A DNA stretch of 64,000 bases from Lasioglossum baleicum (GCF_051020765.1 NC_134935.1:5581579-5645578), one strand, 5' to 3'; shown: positions 35,508 to 49,031, counted from the first letter of the stretch. Notes: generated by a model not told the origin, from the sequence alone. Numbers and translations: made by a program.

Positions 35508-37428
35508 CCCGTTCCCACCTGTAATCTCATCTTAACCTTAGACTCTATAAAGAGTCTATAAAGACCCGGCATAGGTATAGTATGTGTATAGGAAAGCTGA
35601 GAGATCAGTGAGGCAAAAGACCGTGGTAAAGAGTGCGACGTTACAAGATAATTCTTAAGATAATTTCAATAAAACCTTGTATATATAATTTATACAAGTT
35701 GATCAAACACATCTTTAAAATTGTTGTTATTGGCCCAGTTAAAAAAGTCGTAAAAATTGATTTTTACTATTGTTTTTCACAATACCGACCAAACGCATTT
35801 TTTCAACATATTTTTCAGGCGTCATTTACTAAACTAATTCTGCTAGCCTTACAGAGAAATTGAAGTCGTTTGGTCCATTCATGAAAAAGTTCTTCTGATT
35901 TAAAGTGTGTGTGGTCAGTTTTGCTCCTAACTGTATATTCTCTGGTATAGCAGACTGTAGCTAGAGAAAAGTTGGATAAGATGCTGCAAAATGCTCCAAA
36001 GAAAACCCACTGTGAGGAGATTCAAGTCAATTACTCTTACCACAAGGGTAGTTATACGGTGAGCACATCGTATCGAATATTCTAGTATTTCGAACATTTT
36101 CGCATCCGCAGCTAGCGATTTCATGCATCTGGATCATTATCAAACTTGAGTTTTGTCGGGCTAGATTGCGAAAACATCACGCTGTGCGCTCTGCCGGAAG
36201 TTATCTCTCGTTTCCGCGAAACAGCTGCAGATATCCTTGCCTCCGGCCTGCCGGGATTTTTCAAGGGATCGGCCTCGACGCTTTTACTTCGTCCACTTGA
36301 GAACCTTGCGGTTTCGTCTTGAGAGCACGCTCTATCGATCACGACTGGACGCGTGTTCCGTTATCGGGAATTAAGTGAAATCGATGGTGATTAATAAGTT
36401 TATGATTACTAACAGCGACTGCGTTCGGCGACGAAGGACGCTCGGCGAAATGGAAATGTTTAGAACAGGCCTCTAAACTCGTCGGTACGACTGGGACCTT
36501 GAGGACAACTTCCCATTGATTGCTTTAAGGAATTTCAAATTCATCGCGAGACCTCGTAGTTTTTTTCACGTTTTTCTAAAGAGATCGTTCGACTTTTAAC
36601 ATTAAAACTACCGAGCGCTGAAAGCGAAATGCTTTAGCAGATGAAAATGACAAGGATCTATATTTCTTTGATAAAATCGAATCAATAGAAAAAGGTCTGG
36701 AAACTTTCAAATTTAATTTTTTGGAGCATCATTGAAGTTCAGGACAGTGAGTACAGATACAAAATATTCAATTTATCATGTTCTCTTCGTTTACGCAAGG
36801 TCAAGACATTTAAATTCGTCTTCGTTGGTAAGAGCTGCGCATGATCGGTCTGTATAAAATTCTCATTGTACGTCTAAATTGATGACTATCGTTGTGCAGA
36901 TCGACGTCACGCAGGTGAAGACAAGTTCTTTGTTCTGCATCCTGAATGCCAACAGACAATCCATTTTGGTGATGCAGTCGGGACAAGGTGCACGTGCATG
37001 TTTCGTGACCGAAAGTTAGCGTCTGGTATCCCGCTCAACCGCTCGTTTACGTAAACAATTGACAATGACTTAACGAGGATTAATTAGATCGGTCCTGGCA
37101 AAGAGTTCTTGTGACAGATCGGGACAAGGCCTTCGCTCGAACACTATCGCGAAGTTTCCACGTGTTTTCGCAAACAATTATTCCGTTTCGCGAACATGTG
37201 CTGCTCTGTTGCGCCTCTCTTATTCTTTTTTTCGCGAGTCGAACGGGGTACGAAACTTCAGCGAAAAAGCTGTTTACGTGGCTTCTTACGTGGATTAACA
37301 AACGGTTTGTTAGTACGCAATGAAATGGAGCGCAAGATTGCGTCACGGATCACAATGAATCAATAAACAATGCTCGATGACATCTTTCATTTCGAAATTG
37401 TCGAAGGATCGATTGTAGGCAGTGCAGC

Positions 37429-37654
37429 GAGGGTTGCCAGATCTTCTATATGTATTTGAACTTGATCTCCTATATCATATCTGAAAGCATATAATTTTCA
37501 AAAATCTTTGTTTGAATAAAAAATTTTAAAATGTGCTGTGTACCTCTTTTATTTGAACTCCTATATTTTGAGCCTATCTCATATATTGTATAATACATAA
37601 TTGTAGTTTTCACTACTGCTTCTATATTTGGATAAAACATTTCTGGCAACCCTA
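37429..37654. mobile_element. hAT-like MITE, AGGGTTGCCAGA ends
   Basis: The left end is GAGGGTTGCCAGA and the right end TCTGGCAACCCTA. The direct repeat AGTGCAGC flanks it exactly (37421-37428 and 37655-37662). The terminus (T)AGGG and an 8-bp duplication indicate hAT. The 226-bp interior is AT-rich with no coding capacity. Confidence 0.85.
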
Positions 37655-37669
37655 AGTGCAGCCGAAAAA

Positions 37670-37810
37670 GTAATTGTTCTATTCTCTAACTATTCTAACT
37701 TGAAAATGAAACATTTCTTCATAGCTAGAATAATTCCATTCTATATGATTTTCTTCATTTTATGGATACGAAATTGATGTAACACCTCATTACAATATTT
37801 AAACGATTAG
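37670..37810. repeat. Dispersed repeat, CTAGCTAGAATAATTC-type
   Basis: Shares AAACATTTCTTC, TAGCTAGAATAATTC and a following TATATGATTTT-like stretch with DNA at 40640-40745 and 48185-48310. It is an interspersed family without visible ends; class unknown. Confidence 0.5.
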
Positions 37811-38549
37811 ATTTCACTTGATAGATTCATGTAATGAATGAGTATTTTAGCTCCGACGAACGAAACATTTTCTAATCTCGGATTTTTTAATTCCGAATGT
37901 CAACGTTTGCATAAACTTCCGTAATCTAAAAATAGGAGTGCGATAACTTTTTCACGACCTCGAGGTTAGTATATGGAAACTGCCTCTGACACAATAATAT
38001 TATTGTTAACTAAATTGCCGAAATAGGCTTGCGGAGCAACATTGCATCAGATAAACCGCCACTCTGACCTTTTGTTTCGTTTTCACCAGATAAACGCGTG
38101 CACTCCAACACTGTGCTGCTTAAACATTGACAGTAAACATTGAGTATACATGCATTGAAGACTGACAATTAAACAAAGTATGTAGCTGTTGGAAATAGTG
38201 CAGACGGTTACGTGTGTTATTAGCATTTTTAACACGTCGCATCTCGTGTCAGTCGGTCCGATGACTAGTGTACATAACAACCGACTGTAAAGATCAACCG
38301 TGACCGCGGCGCGAATCGCGATTAGCATAAATCATTTCGAACGAAATTGGACGTCTGCGTGCGCTAGGCGATTTTCTAAATAAATAACCAATAATATTAA
38401 TTCTACTTCTAGGTACAAAGATATCTAATGGAGCGACGTGAACGTCGCTAATGACAGCCATCAACTGCCAAATTAGAAATCCGATGTACCTCATAAATAA
38501 GTGTTTAATGACATCGCGTGTACACGTATATAAACGATGTATATCATTA

Positions 38550-39620
38550 AATATTTATTTTCTTCCTTAATCTGTTTAATAGGTTGAAAATGATATAACA
38601 GTATTTTTAAATTCTTCTAACATTTTCGCTGTCTTAAATTGCACCTATTCAATTTTGTCACAAATGCATCAAACCCGCAGTCTAATAATGATTTATACAA
38701 AATAAAAATGTTCTACCTAAATTGCAACAGACAGGAGCGAAATAGAAATTTATTTTCTTTCTTAATCTGTTTAATAGGTTGACAATGATAAAATAGTATT
38801 TTTAAATTCTTCTAACGTTTTCGCTGTCTTACATTGCAGCCATTCACTTTTGTCACAACTGCATTGAATCCGCAGTCTAGTAAAGACTTATGCAAAATAA
38901 AAATGTTCTACCTGAATTACAACAGACAAACAGAAATTTATTTTCTTTCTTGATCTGTTTAATAGGTTGAAAATGATAAAATAGTATTTTGAAATTCTTC
39001 GAACATTTTGCTGTCTTAAATTGCAGCTATTCACTTTTGTCACAAATTCGCAGTCTAGTAATAACTTATGCAAAATAAAAATGTTCTACCTGAATTACAA
39101 CAGACAAACAGAAATTTATTTTCTTTCTTGATCTGTTTAATAGGTTGAAAATGATATAACAGTATTTTTAAATTCTTCTAACATTTTCGCTGTCTTAAAT
39201 TGCACCTATTCAATTTTGTCACAAATGCATCAAACCCGCAGTCTAATAATGATTTATGCAAAATAAAAATGTTCTACCTAAATTGCAACAGACAGGAGCG
39301 AAATAGAAATTTATTTTCTTTCGTAATCTGTTTAATACGTTGAAAATGATATAACAGTATAGTTTTAAATTTTTCTAACATTTTCGCTGTCTTAATTTGC
39401 AGCTATTCACTTTCGTCACAAATGCATCAAATCCGCAGTCTGGTAAAGACTTATGCAAAATAAAAATGTTCTACCTGAATTACAACAGACAAACAGAAAT
39501 TTATTTTCTTTCTTGATCTGTTTAATAGGTTGAAAATGATAAAATAGTATTTTGAAATTCTTCTAACATTTTGCTGTCTTAAATTGCAGCTATTCAATTT
39601 TATCATAAATGTATAAAATG
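38550..39620. repeat. Satellite array derived from the TAGACTGCGG MITE
   Basis: About six head-to-tail units of 178-197 bp, with junctions near 38676, 38870, 39048, 39236 and 39433. Each unit has the MITE interior (GCAAAATAAAAATGTTCTAC to ATTGCAGCTATTCA) and ends in CCGCAGTCTA or a variant. Units fall in two types, ordered 1, 2, 2', 1, 2, and the 1-to-1 and 2-to-2 distances are 560 and 563 bp, so a three-unit block has been duplicated. Confidence 0.85.
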
Positions 39621-42390
39621 TCTCTTCCCTATGCCGAGTAACTAGTACTCCAAATACGACGCGTCTCCTCTAAATACTTGTTCGGATGACGGTAATTTAT
39701 GGTTTCGAAGAAAGAAATGACGTCTATCATTGGAAACGAAGCCGATGATCGGAGAGCCGACACACTGGCGTACGCGCGACAGACGTTTCGCTATGGAATT
39801 TGCTGGAAATTCATTAATTTTTATTGGTGCATCGGCGTACGAACGGTTCGTTCATTGGTATAATGAAGGCGAAACGACGATGCGGAGACATCAGGCACGT
39901 TCCATGACATAACACTGACGTGACAATGTTATCCGAGCTCGATGAAATTAAAGTGGCACGAGCTTGTGGAGAGCTAGTTCCACACGATGGCTTCTCTCCA
40001 TCTCTCTTTCTCCCACCCTCTCCTTCTCTCTTCTTTGTATACGTACAGCGAGGAAATCGAGCGTTGCACTTTTCTTCCGTTTCCCGGATGCGTTTCAGTA
40101 TGATGTAAATACTAGAACTCGCGTTAATTATAGTCTATTCTACTCGGTCTCGCCGTCAATTCGAAACCCCGGCGACTTTAATGCTCTTATCTTGTATTTG
40201 CGAACCTAACATCGCATCAGCTCGGTCTCGCGAGTTTCGGAACGCGATCATTTCAAACACTTTCGATCGGAAACAAGAATACATATCCGGTTTCCTCTTC
40301 GACGCTTCAACCAGCGAACGTACGACATCACTGTTTCAGAATGATTTACGGACGTTATGGCATCGTGCTTTCCATGATTTTGTACATATCGATGTTTATA
40401 AACGAACCGTGTATTTAACGAAACATATTACGTATAACACAAACGATGCTCAATCAACGACAGACTTTTTCCAAACAGATCGCTCCCTCGTGTACATACA
40501 CTCGTTTTTTTATTTCGTCCAACGAAATTCGTTTCATACATTCTGCCTCTCGTAGTGTACGATATTTATTGCGACGGAATCATTCGCGTGATTGTAATAC
40601 AGCGCGAAAAGAAAATGTTAGTATTTTTTACCGGAGATACTTTGCACTCGGAGCAATTTTAACTGGAAAATTATACATTACTTCCTAGCTAGAATATTTC
40701 TATTGGTACAATTGGTACAAAATACCTCGTACAATATTTAAATGTTTAGTAATTGATTAGATATTTTAATTGTGCACATCTGCATGATTAAAATGTAGAA
40801 TATGTAGGAACTAATAGCTGTAATGGATTATGAATTATTTACAATTTTCGTTCCCCGCCGCCTACTTTCGACCCAGCCCTCCGCCACTTAAGGAGATGAC
40901 GCGCGCAGGTGTGAGTAATGCGCAATACAAGGACGTACACGCAAGAGCGATTAACAAAGAATAGGCGAAATAATGGATAATTCAAGTTCAATTAATTTAA
41001 TCTCTCATTTCATCGGCAGTTAATCAATGGCTGCTGTTAACGTCGGATCGCATCGCTGATAATGCAATCAGGTTTTTCCAGAAATGTTGCGGTTCTACAG
41101 AATTCGAGATGTCGAACAGCGAAATCATTTTAATTCTGCCTGATCGTAGACAGATGTGCTCGGCTGAATTTCCAGACACGCGCGTCTGATTTCTTGTTGC
41201 GATGGTGGAATCGACAAGTATTATGTTACCTTATCGTTCCATGGGGATTACATTGGCCGCCATTTACAACGGGAGTTATGTTACCGTATCAAGGCAATTG
41301 TCGAAGTTTTACGGGAATGATAAAAAAACTATAATTACTTCGTAATTCGCGTAATTAGTGGGCTGCGGTGGATGGCGATGCTCTATTTTGCCGACGTCAC
41401 TCGTAGTCAGTAGTTGGTATTATTCCATCGTTCGTTGCTGAAAAACATACACATGTTAATGTCAGAAGGTTATCGAAATTCGAAAACCATTACGGAAGCG
41501 CTAGTTTAAAATCGCAGATTCTGGATCGTCGAATAATATACAGGGTGTTTCACGGAAACACAACAACGAGGTGCAAAATATATAGAAAAGTCGTTTGGCT
41601 TGGAACAACGAAAACTATGATCTTGTTTAGTTTTGAACTCTTTCAATTCTACATTTATTAATCTTTCCTGCCACCACCGGTCAGAATAACCGATCTCACA
41701 TTTTTTATGTAACAATTATTGATATAATAAATACGATTTCATAAGAAACGATTGTGTAGACATCTTTAGTAGAGCACGTATTACAATAGGAGTCGCACAA
41801 CGTCTAAATAAAATCAATCTTGTCATTTTTATAAGAAGCATGTACCAGTAACTTTTAATTAAAATTTTTGGACACGGATTACGGATTCGTTGCTTCTTCA
41901 GATACAAAAGAATATAATTTGCTTGAGGATATCGAATATTATCATTCTTCTCAATTTCGAATTTTTTCACCATTTATATTCTGAATTTTTTATCGATCAC
42001 GATCGCGTGAAGTTTTTAAATTGCAACACTTGAGATAAGTTAGATTGCTGTTATATATATGTATATACTCAGAAATGAATCGAATTCGAATGAACTAAAA
42101 TAACAAAATCGAAATGTTTCATTAGTTACAAGAGAGGTACACCACAATTTATATATTTATTATTATACATGTTTTAGAAATATATATCTTAAGTTGTGTC
42201 ACTTTTCTTATGAATGAACGACACTATATTTTACCAACTCGTATGAAACCAAATGCTTCAGCTACGAAGCTACACAAGTACGTGAAAATAAACGTGATTG
42301 TTTACCTATTTAGTAAATGATATTTACTATTCGAAACGCTATATTGCAGTGAGAGGTCTGCGTGTGAGCACGTGCTAATGTGCACATGGT

Positions 42391-42520
42391 GGGGCGGGAT
42401 CGCAGTGCACGTGTAAACAATTCCAGGCGCATGCGCACTCCTTCCAGTCGGTGTAGTAGCAATCACGTGACCGACGCGTGTATATAATCCAGTGATCGGC
42501 CGGCCGGCGTCGCATACGCG
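42391..42520 (+). promoter_or_regulatory. TATA promoter of the carbonic anhydrase gene
   Basis: Elements in order: GC-box GGGGCGGG (42391-42398), NRF1/EWG-type palindrome GCGCATGCGC (42427-42436), E-box palindrome TCACGTGA (42463-42470) and TATATAA (42481-42487). The transcription start should lie near 42510. The coding start is about 415 nt further on. An NRF1-type plus CACGTG promoter would suit a metabolic gene; binding is inferred from motifs only. Confidence 0.65.
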
Positions 42521-42928
42521 GACGATTGCTCGAGGGTTAGTGACCTTTTGTTTCCTTTTTAAAAAGCAGGAAGTGAGGAATCATCTTCGATTCGTTCCCA
42601 TCTATAAATCACCTCCAGTGTGATCGAGTTGTTTGTGTACGATCGTTCGAAAACAAAACGGAGGTAGGAAGAACGAAGAGACGCGCGCGCTGAAGTTGTT
42701 GCTCGGTACACAAACCGCACTGACAGTTGACTTTCATTTCGAGTTCGAAGTCGATTGTGCGTGCGCTCGGTTGGAAAATTCGCGGTGACAATTCTCGCAA
42801 TCAAATCGAGGTGAGACAGTTCGATTAACTCGAGGACCGGAAGCAGACAAGACGACAGGGTGCAAACTCTACTCGGATTTGAATTTCCCTGACCTGAATT
42901 TTCGATAACCCGATTCTCGTCCAGCGCG

Positions 42929-42962
42929 ATGGAGGGCCAATGGGATTACTCTCTCAAGAATG
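42929..42962 (+). CDS. CAH1: Alpha-carbonic anhydrase, exon 1 (CAH1-like)
   Basis: The exon encodes MEGQWDYSLKN plus the first base of a Gly codon, ending at the donor GTAAAT. Cytosolic alpha-carbonic anhydrases start this way (W, Y, then NG before PxxW), and the Gly codon is completed exactly by the acceptor at 59462. An in-frame TGA at 42890-42892 upstream supports this ATG. There is no signal peptide, so a cytosolic enzyme is expected. A TATA promoter lies about 420-450 bp upstream. The identity depends on the match in phase and sequence with exon 2, which is convincing though separated by 16.5 kb. Confidence 0.85.
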
Positions 42963-45900
42963 GTAAATATTTCTCTATTCTACCATTTTCTATCGGTTCT
43001 GTCTCGAATTTATCCGTTCAACGAAACACACGCTTTGTTGGCAGTTGATTTTCATAAACCGATTTACACTCTTCTCGTAGGTTAACCTCTCGCCTTACGA
43101 TTTACTTTAGGGTTCCAGTGATTAGATCTCGTTCTGTTTCACAGTTTTAGAAACTAATTTACACTCTTTTTGTAGCTTGTGTTCACAACATCAGAACTTG
43201 TTAACTAGTAGTAACTTGTTTAACTAGTGTTAAAGTACATAAAACTGAAAGTTTGTTTATATACTCTATTAGTCTGCGAATTTACATTGAAAGTGAATTG
43301 TTATATTACACATTCGTGCACATCGCCAAGCGAGATATTATAGCTACAATTAGAGTATTTTAAATAGTTTTTAGAGATCATATAAAACATAAAATTCCAA
43401 CTACAAACAATAATCCATCTGTTATATTATACGAATGGATGATTAACACTTGCAGTACTACGTACAAAAGTTATGGCATGCACTTGATACTTATATGCAA
43501 GAATCCTATGTACGTTTCGCGAATAGTATGAATACTTCTGCCCTCGCAGTAGAACTCAGATAATGCTTTCACGGTTAAATCTATATTAGCTCGTAACATG
43601 TGTATTATGCAGTATAGTTGATGAAATATTCAACCTCCGTCTCATCCGGTTCAGCGACGAAACAGAGGAAATAACGATACTGCAGGTTATCCTGGCGAAT
43701 TTTAATTTTACGAACACTTTCGATATCACAGAAAATACTTCGAGTAACAAAATCAAACGTCGAAAAATATCGGTCACTGTTGGTTTGATACTCGGGCATA
43801 TTAAACGTGACTTTCAGAAATCGACCACACTGTAATTCATATCTTTCTTTCACTTTCTTATGGCGACTGGCTTGAGCGCAACACGTTCGAAGAATGACAG
43901 CCGTGTCTCGTGACTTTTATTTGCCACCCAATCTATTAGGATTGTTGATTTAATTGCGATTAACTTCATAACAACCCATAAATCTTTGAGCACGCAGTGC
44001 AGCATGATAAACATTCACAGCAATTTTGTTACTTTTATCTGAACTTTTGACAGCAAGTAGCTCTTTTATCCAGATTTCTCGAATATTGAAATTTTATAGT
44101 CGAATAGACAAACCAGAAAGAACTAAAATTCAATAGAATATCTTTAATCAAGTAAACTCCAGATCTTTTTATGCAAATGTTGAATTTTCCGACCTATTTG
44201 CCATTTTACTGTAACTTCATGAAGTTCACGATGTACCTGGTCATAATTTTCGTAGACAAGTTCTTTCCATAGAAAAGAACAAAATTTTATAAAAAAGAAA
44301 ACAATTAATTTTAAGAGACAGCTTCCCTTCGAAATACTGCACGAATAAATACTCACCCTTAAAAATTACAATTGGTAAGAATTACATGAAAAAATAAAAG
44401 AGGCACTTTTTAAAAATCTTTTTAAAAAGAACGCGACAAAAATCAACGATCGCAGCGTGTCGATCACAATTAGACGTCATCTGAGAATGATTAAGCTCTC
44501 GACGAGGTCGTAAAACTTCAAAATAAGAGTCTTACTATAGTTCATATTGTACACAACGTGCACAATCGTGAGAAATGATTAATCGTTCGAGGGACACTCG
44601 ATTCCACTCGACAACGGTTCAGAGTTTTTCTTTACACTCTGTTCTGATTCTTCTGGTTTATTAAAAATGAAGATAATACGCGTATCAAAGCTGAGATTTC
44701 CAATGTACGTAATTGTTTGTTCTAATCTTATTTGTCATACAATAGATGTACCGAGTTATAGAATTAATCCTCCATGAAGAGGACAGACACAATAGTCACG
44801 TTTATATTTATGATATGACTAATTATAAACGTATCACGCGAATCTACGAAACTCATTGCGTATTCGTGAATCGAGCAGATTAGATAGTGACGGTGGTATC
44901 AGTCATTGTTATTGTTTCGATTTCTAAGCAGGAAGAGGCGGAATTTGCTGTGTAATAAGCATTATCACGAGCTGATGCGTTGCGTTGACAAAGAGATACG
45001 TATCTGCTACATATTCTGTTAGAAAGTCGAATTTTTCAATCATTAAAAATATTTAAGGACATCAACGTATTTGTTTCAGCTTAATAGGATAGTTAAAAGA
45101 AAAACACAATTTTTATTTGGCTCTAAAACGATACTAATTATTAGACTGCGGATTCTATGCATTTATGACAAAAATGGCTACGTACAATTTAAAGAAGTGG
45201 ACATGTTAAAAATATTTAAGGACATCAACGTATTAGTTTCAGCTTAATAGGATAATTAAAAGAAGAACAATTTTTATCTCGAATTAATATTCGGACGACG
45301 CTCTAAAAAGGACGATAACTTTTTGAATATCGTACTATACGATTTGAACTTGTCTGCAAAGCTAGAGCAATTAGTTTACTACAGGATCTGAACAAATTTT
45401 TTTTCAAAAATAGCAATTGATCGGAATTGTAGAAAAAATACTAAAAGTAATATTTTACAACTTTTTTATGTAGGCCTATATTGAAAATTTCAAAAGTACG
45501 TTTTGTAGGTCTGTGTCAATTATATGCACTGTGAAAGATTCCTCAAAATCGGTTGATGTGGGAAAAAACGACAGGCATTGAAAGATGTAAGAATTCTTAG
45601 ATATAGGCCGAAAATCGTGAAAATCTGCAATTTTTACCATCTTTGAACGTTTGCAGCTCATTGCAACGTCAACCGATATTGACGAAATTTTTAGAATATT
45701 TTTAATTGTATATTATGCAAATTTAATTGTATAGTATGCAAAATAAAAGATGTTTGCATTGATTGCAGGATACAGAAGCCAAATAAAAATTGTGTTCTTC
45801 TTTTAATTATCCTATTAAGCTGAAACAAATACGTTGACGTCCTTAAATAGTTTTAACATGTCCACTTCTTTAAATTGTACGTTTTTGACTTTCGTCACTT

Positions 45901-46612
45901 TTCATCTGAATGAACGAATATCGTATTATTGGAGGAGGGTAGTCGCAGCTCTTTTGCAACTAATGCTAAGATTGTCGAGTGTAACGGCACGACGAAGCGT
46001 TAACGCAGAAGTTAACAAAGAAAGTTTCTCGAACGTTTCCGAAATCGAATCAAAACCGCGTCTACAAGTTAGCCGGGCTCGCTCGTTCAGTCTTGATTAG
46101 AAAAGCGAAGTTGAATTGAAGATTCGCGGGGGGGATGAATGGCATAGGCGCGCGGGGTTAAGCTGCTGGAGCACGAATCGTCGTGGGATAAAAAGTGCAA
46201 TTCCACCGTGATAAGAGGATCTCGTGCATTCGTGGTTCGATTGACTCGACGGTGTCACGATGGCACCAGGCTCACTGACCTAAGGCCATTGTCTACGAAT
46301 GCAGGGCGTCCCACTCGTGCCAAGGGACGGCGTTGCCCTCGCTATGCTGCCGCGGGACACTACCTGCTCTCTCCGGGTAAACGAAAATCAATAATTTTCC
46401 TCGTTGTGCTTCAGGCCGATGCACCTGTTCTCCCAGATATAGGCGAGCGAGCCTGTGCCCCTCTCGCGCTGTAGCGTGCTTGTGATTCTTGCGCGTACCT
46501 GTCAGGTTAACTGGCTGACAATGACCGGAAAGGATCATTAGAACGGTCTTTACAGACGTTTGCATCTAATGATACCTGCCGTGTCGTCCACGAGCGACTC
46601 AGCCGCGTCCGA

Positions 46613-47303
46613 CATTATTACAGCACAATAAATACACCGTTCGAAACGTAAGAGCCAGGGGTGGCGCAGTTCCTTGCGACAAGGGTTGGCCATTATTCGT
46701 ACGCGAAGAAAGTTAGGAGTAAATTCGTTATAATTCGAGTTAATTACGGGACAAACAACATTTCCAAACTAACGAAATATAGTTACGTTTGAAAACGACT
46801 TGAAAAGTTTTGAAACTTTCACGGGTTCCCGTTGCCCGGTTGCTTCCCCCATTACAGTTTTCTTTCGATGTAAGACGATGGCTCGGGACGGCTTTCGACG
46901 TATTGTGGATGAGGATACCGAGACTTTATGGGTCCCATAAAGTTGTCCGGCAGACTATAAAGATTAAAGCGGCCGGTCGAGCATTATTAAAGCACAGTAA
47001 ATACACCGTTTGAAAAGTAAGAGCCGCGGGTAGCACAGTTCCTTGCGACAAGGGTGGACCATTATTCGTACACGAGGAAAGTAAATTCGATTGTTAATCA
47101 TCCGAGTATACTAACTCCAAACTAACGAAATATAGTTACGTTTGAAAACGACTTGAAATCATGAAAACTTTCGAAACTTACAAACCTATTGCAGTTTTCT
47201 TTCGATGTAAGACGATGGCTCGGGACCTATTCGACGTGACATTGTTCCTGAGTCGTCCGAGAGTTTATGGGTCCCATGAAGTTGTCCGGCAGATCATAAA
47301 GAG
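46613..47303. repeat. Tandem duplication of about 350 bp
   Basis: Both copies start CATTATTA then (A/C)AGCAC, followed by AATACACCGTT, and contain GTTCCTTGCGACAAGGGT and TCTTTCGATGTAAGACGATG. They end near GGGTCCCAT and AAGTTGTCCGGCAGA. Copy 1 is 46613-46968 and copy 2 is 46982-47303. Substitutions and a gap of about 30 bp in copy 2 show it is not recent. Confidence 0.8.
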
Positions 47304-47974
47304 AAGGATAAAATTATGACATGCTCTCTGGTTCTAGCGCTATGCAATGTCGAGCGGAAAACTTCAAAAGAGAGGATTTTCTTGTTGCGGAAAAAACATT
47401 GTTATATCGGAAAAAAAACTGTATTTATTTATTAGGACCACCCTAGAGCGCACTGACCGCGGCAAGAATGATTGCGGTAGCGAAGCCCGCCCACTTCGAG
47501 GCCGCATTCTCGCGCACAGGCGAGTTGTAATCTCGGAGCCGTGTATAGACCACGTGGCCAGGTTGTATATACAAAGTACTGACCGCGGACACATAAATAT
47601 AATGCGAGAATGGAGAGCACGTTGTACCCTGGGTAACGAGGCGGGAGCACGCGCACCTCCTGCACACGGGCCTCGGTGCTTGGCGGAATCGCGCGCTCGC
47701 ACTACTCTCGCTTCGATTACTCCTGCCGCTAGCTGGACAAAATTATTTTCTATTTCGGATTTTAATTGTTGGCATACGAGTCCACTTTGTGTTACAGTTT
47801 ACGATTTTAATAAAAATGTCTATCACCAATCGTGATATTTCGAGTCTGTCTTCGCAGATCTATTCCTTGTGCCAGATCGCACAACTTTGCCCTGTGAACT
47901 GTTCGTCTAGCTGCGACAGTTTTCAAGATGTTCGATGAAATGCATCTTTCAGATATGTTTTCTTAACACTAAAC

Positions 47975-48180
47975 CTGCCATTGCCGGTCAAATGGCCGGT
48001 CTTACATTTTTAATTTTGTAATTATTGAAATTATGACGTTGCTTACATGGAAAATGGTTCGATAAATTTCTATATTCAAGTGCAGATTGCAATAAAAATT
48101 GCACGAAATCTAAATAAATAGAGCCTTGTCATTTTTATCAGCTAAAACATTTTAATCGCTTTCAGTGCTCGCTAGTTTTA
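47975..48180. repeat. Dispersed repeat shared with 41640-41850
   Basis: Both loci contain CCGGTC, AATTATTGA, a GCAC(A/G) step followed by CTAAATAAA, and CTTGTCATTTTTAT in the same order. Part of it also appears inverted near 36600-36660 (ATGAAAATGACAAGG). No ends or target duplications are evident. Confidence 0.45.
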
Positions 48181-49031
48181 CTGTTAAATATTAACCCTTT
48201 GCATTCGTAGCTATTTTAACTGGAACATTAAACATTTCTTCCTAGCTAGAATAATTCTATTCTATATATATGATTTTTTTTTTGTTCATTTTATGAATAC
48301 TTAATAATAGTACGAATGAATACTACATTACCTAAATGTTCTTCTAATACTCTCGAACTTTCCACTTAGTCCAACATCGCGCGCGTAGATTTCCCGCGGG
48401 GAGTTCTGCCAAAGAAACTTTCAATCGATTCATTGCGTTCCAAGAAAAATAAACCGCCCTCCTAAGCGAAATGAATCGTCTCAAAATATCTGCCCTTCAC
48501 TGTGTCCATCAATTCCAGTGACGCATGTCTGACATCTGAGGTAACGAATCGGATCTCGTCACGACTATCAAATATTTTTTTGAACCATTTCCAAGTTTAC
48601 TTTATCTTCGACTTTTGAATTTCTTTTACGTCAGCCCCCAGAGTAGTTTCAATTAATAAAAAAAAATTGTGCAAAGTTTGAGAGCTTAGACATTAAAATA
48701 CTTAATCCCGTCCTGCAATCAATGCGAACATTTTTTATTTTGCATGAAGATCGGCAGTCTTTCATTCATACGACGATATTTAATTTGTCAAGAGTAAATA
48801 GATGCCTGATTCTGGTGGGGAACGCGTTCAAGTTTCGAGTTACATTTCAGATAAGCGCGAATACACGAATCACGTGTAAACGATGAACCACTTTTGAGGG
48901 ACAGTGTACATCGAGCGCGGTGAACGCGTGTCTGAATACCGGTACTTAAGGAGTCGGAACGGTATCGACGTTCGCCCGTGAACGCTGATATTAGCGCAAA
49001 CAGAGGGAACAAAGCGAAACGTACACGAAAG

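Larger units (their letters stand above)
30500..42390. other. Gene-poor interval rich in repeats
   Basis: Between the YLPM1 start and the carbonic anhydrase promoter I find no credible protein-coding gene. Contents are a possible YLPM1 leader exon (about 32407-32560), a TTAA-bounded MITE, the 117-bp array at 33.7-34.5 kb, an inverted repeat at 34.9-35.3 kb, a hAT-like MITE at 37.4 kb, a MITE-derived satellite at 38.6-39.6 kb, and pieces of dispersed families. The stretch 40870-41400 is more complex, with homeodomain-type ATTA sites and a GCCGCCAT motif, and could be cis-regulatory. Confidence 0.5.

Noticed and set aside
47347..47835. 162-aa open frame on the plus strand
   Set aside because: No recognisable domain and irregular composition; the region is GC-richer intron DNA, where long frames arise by chance.
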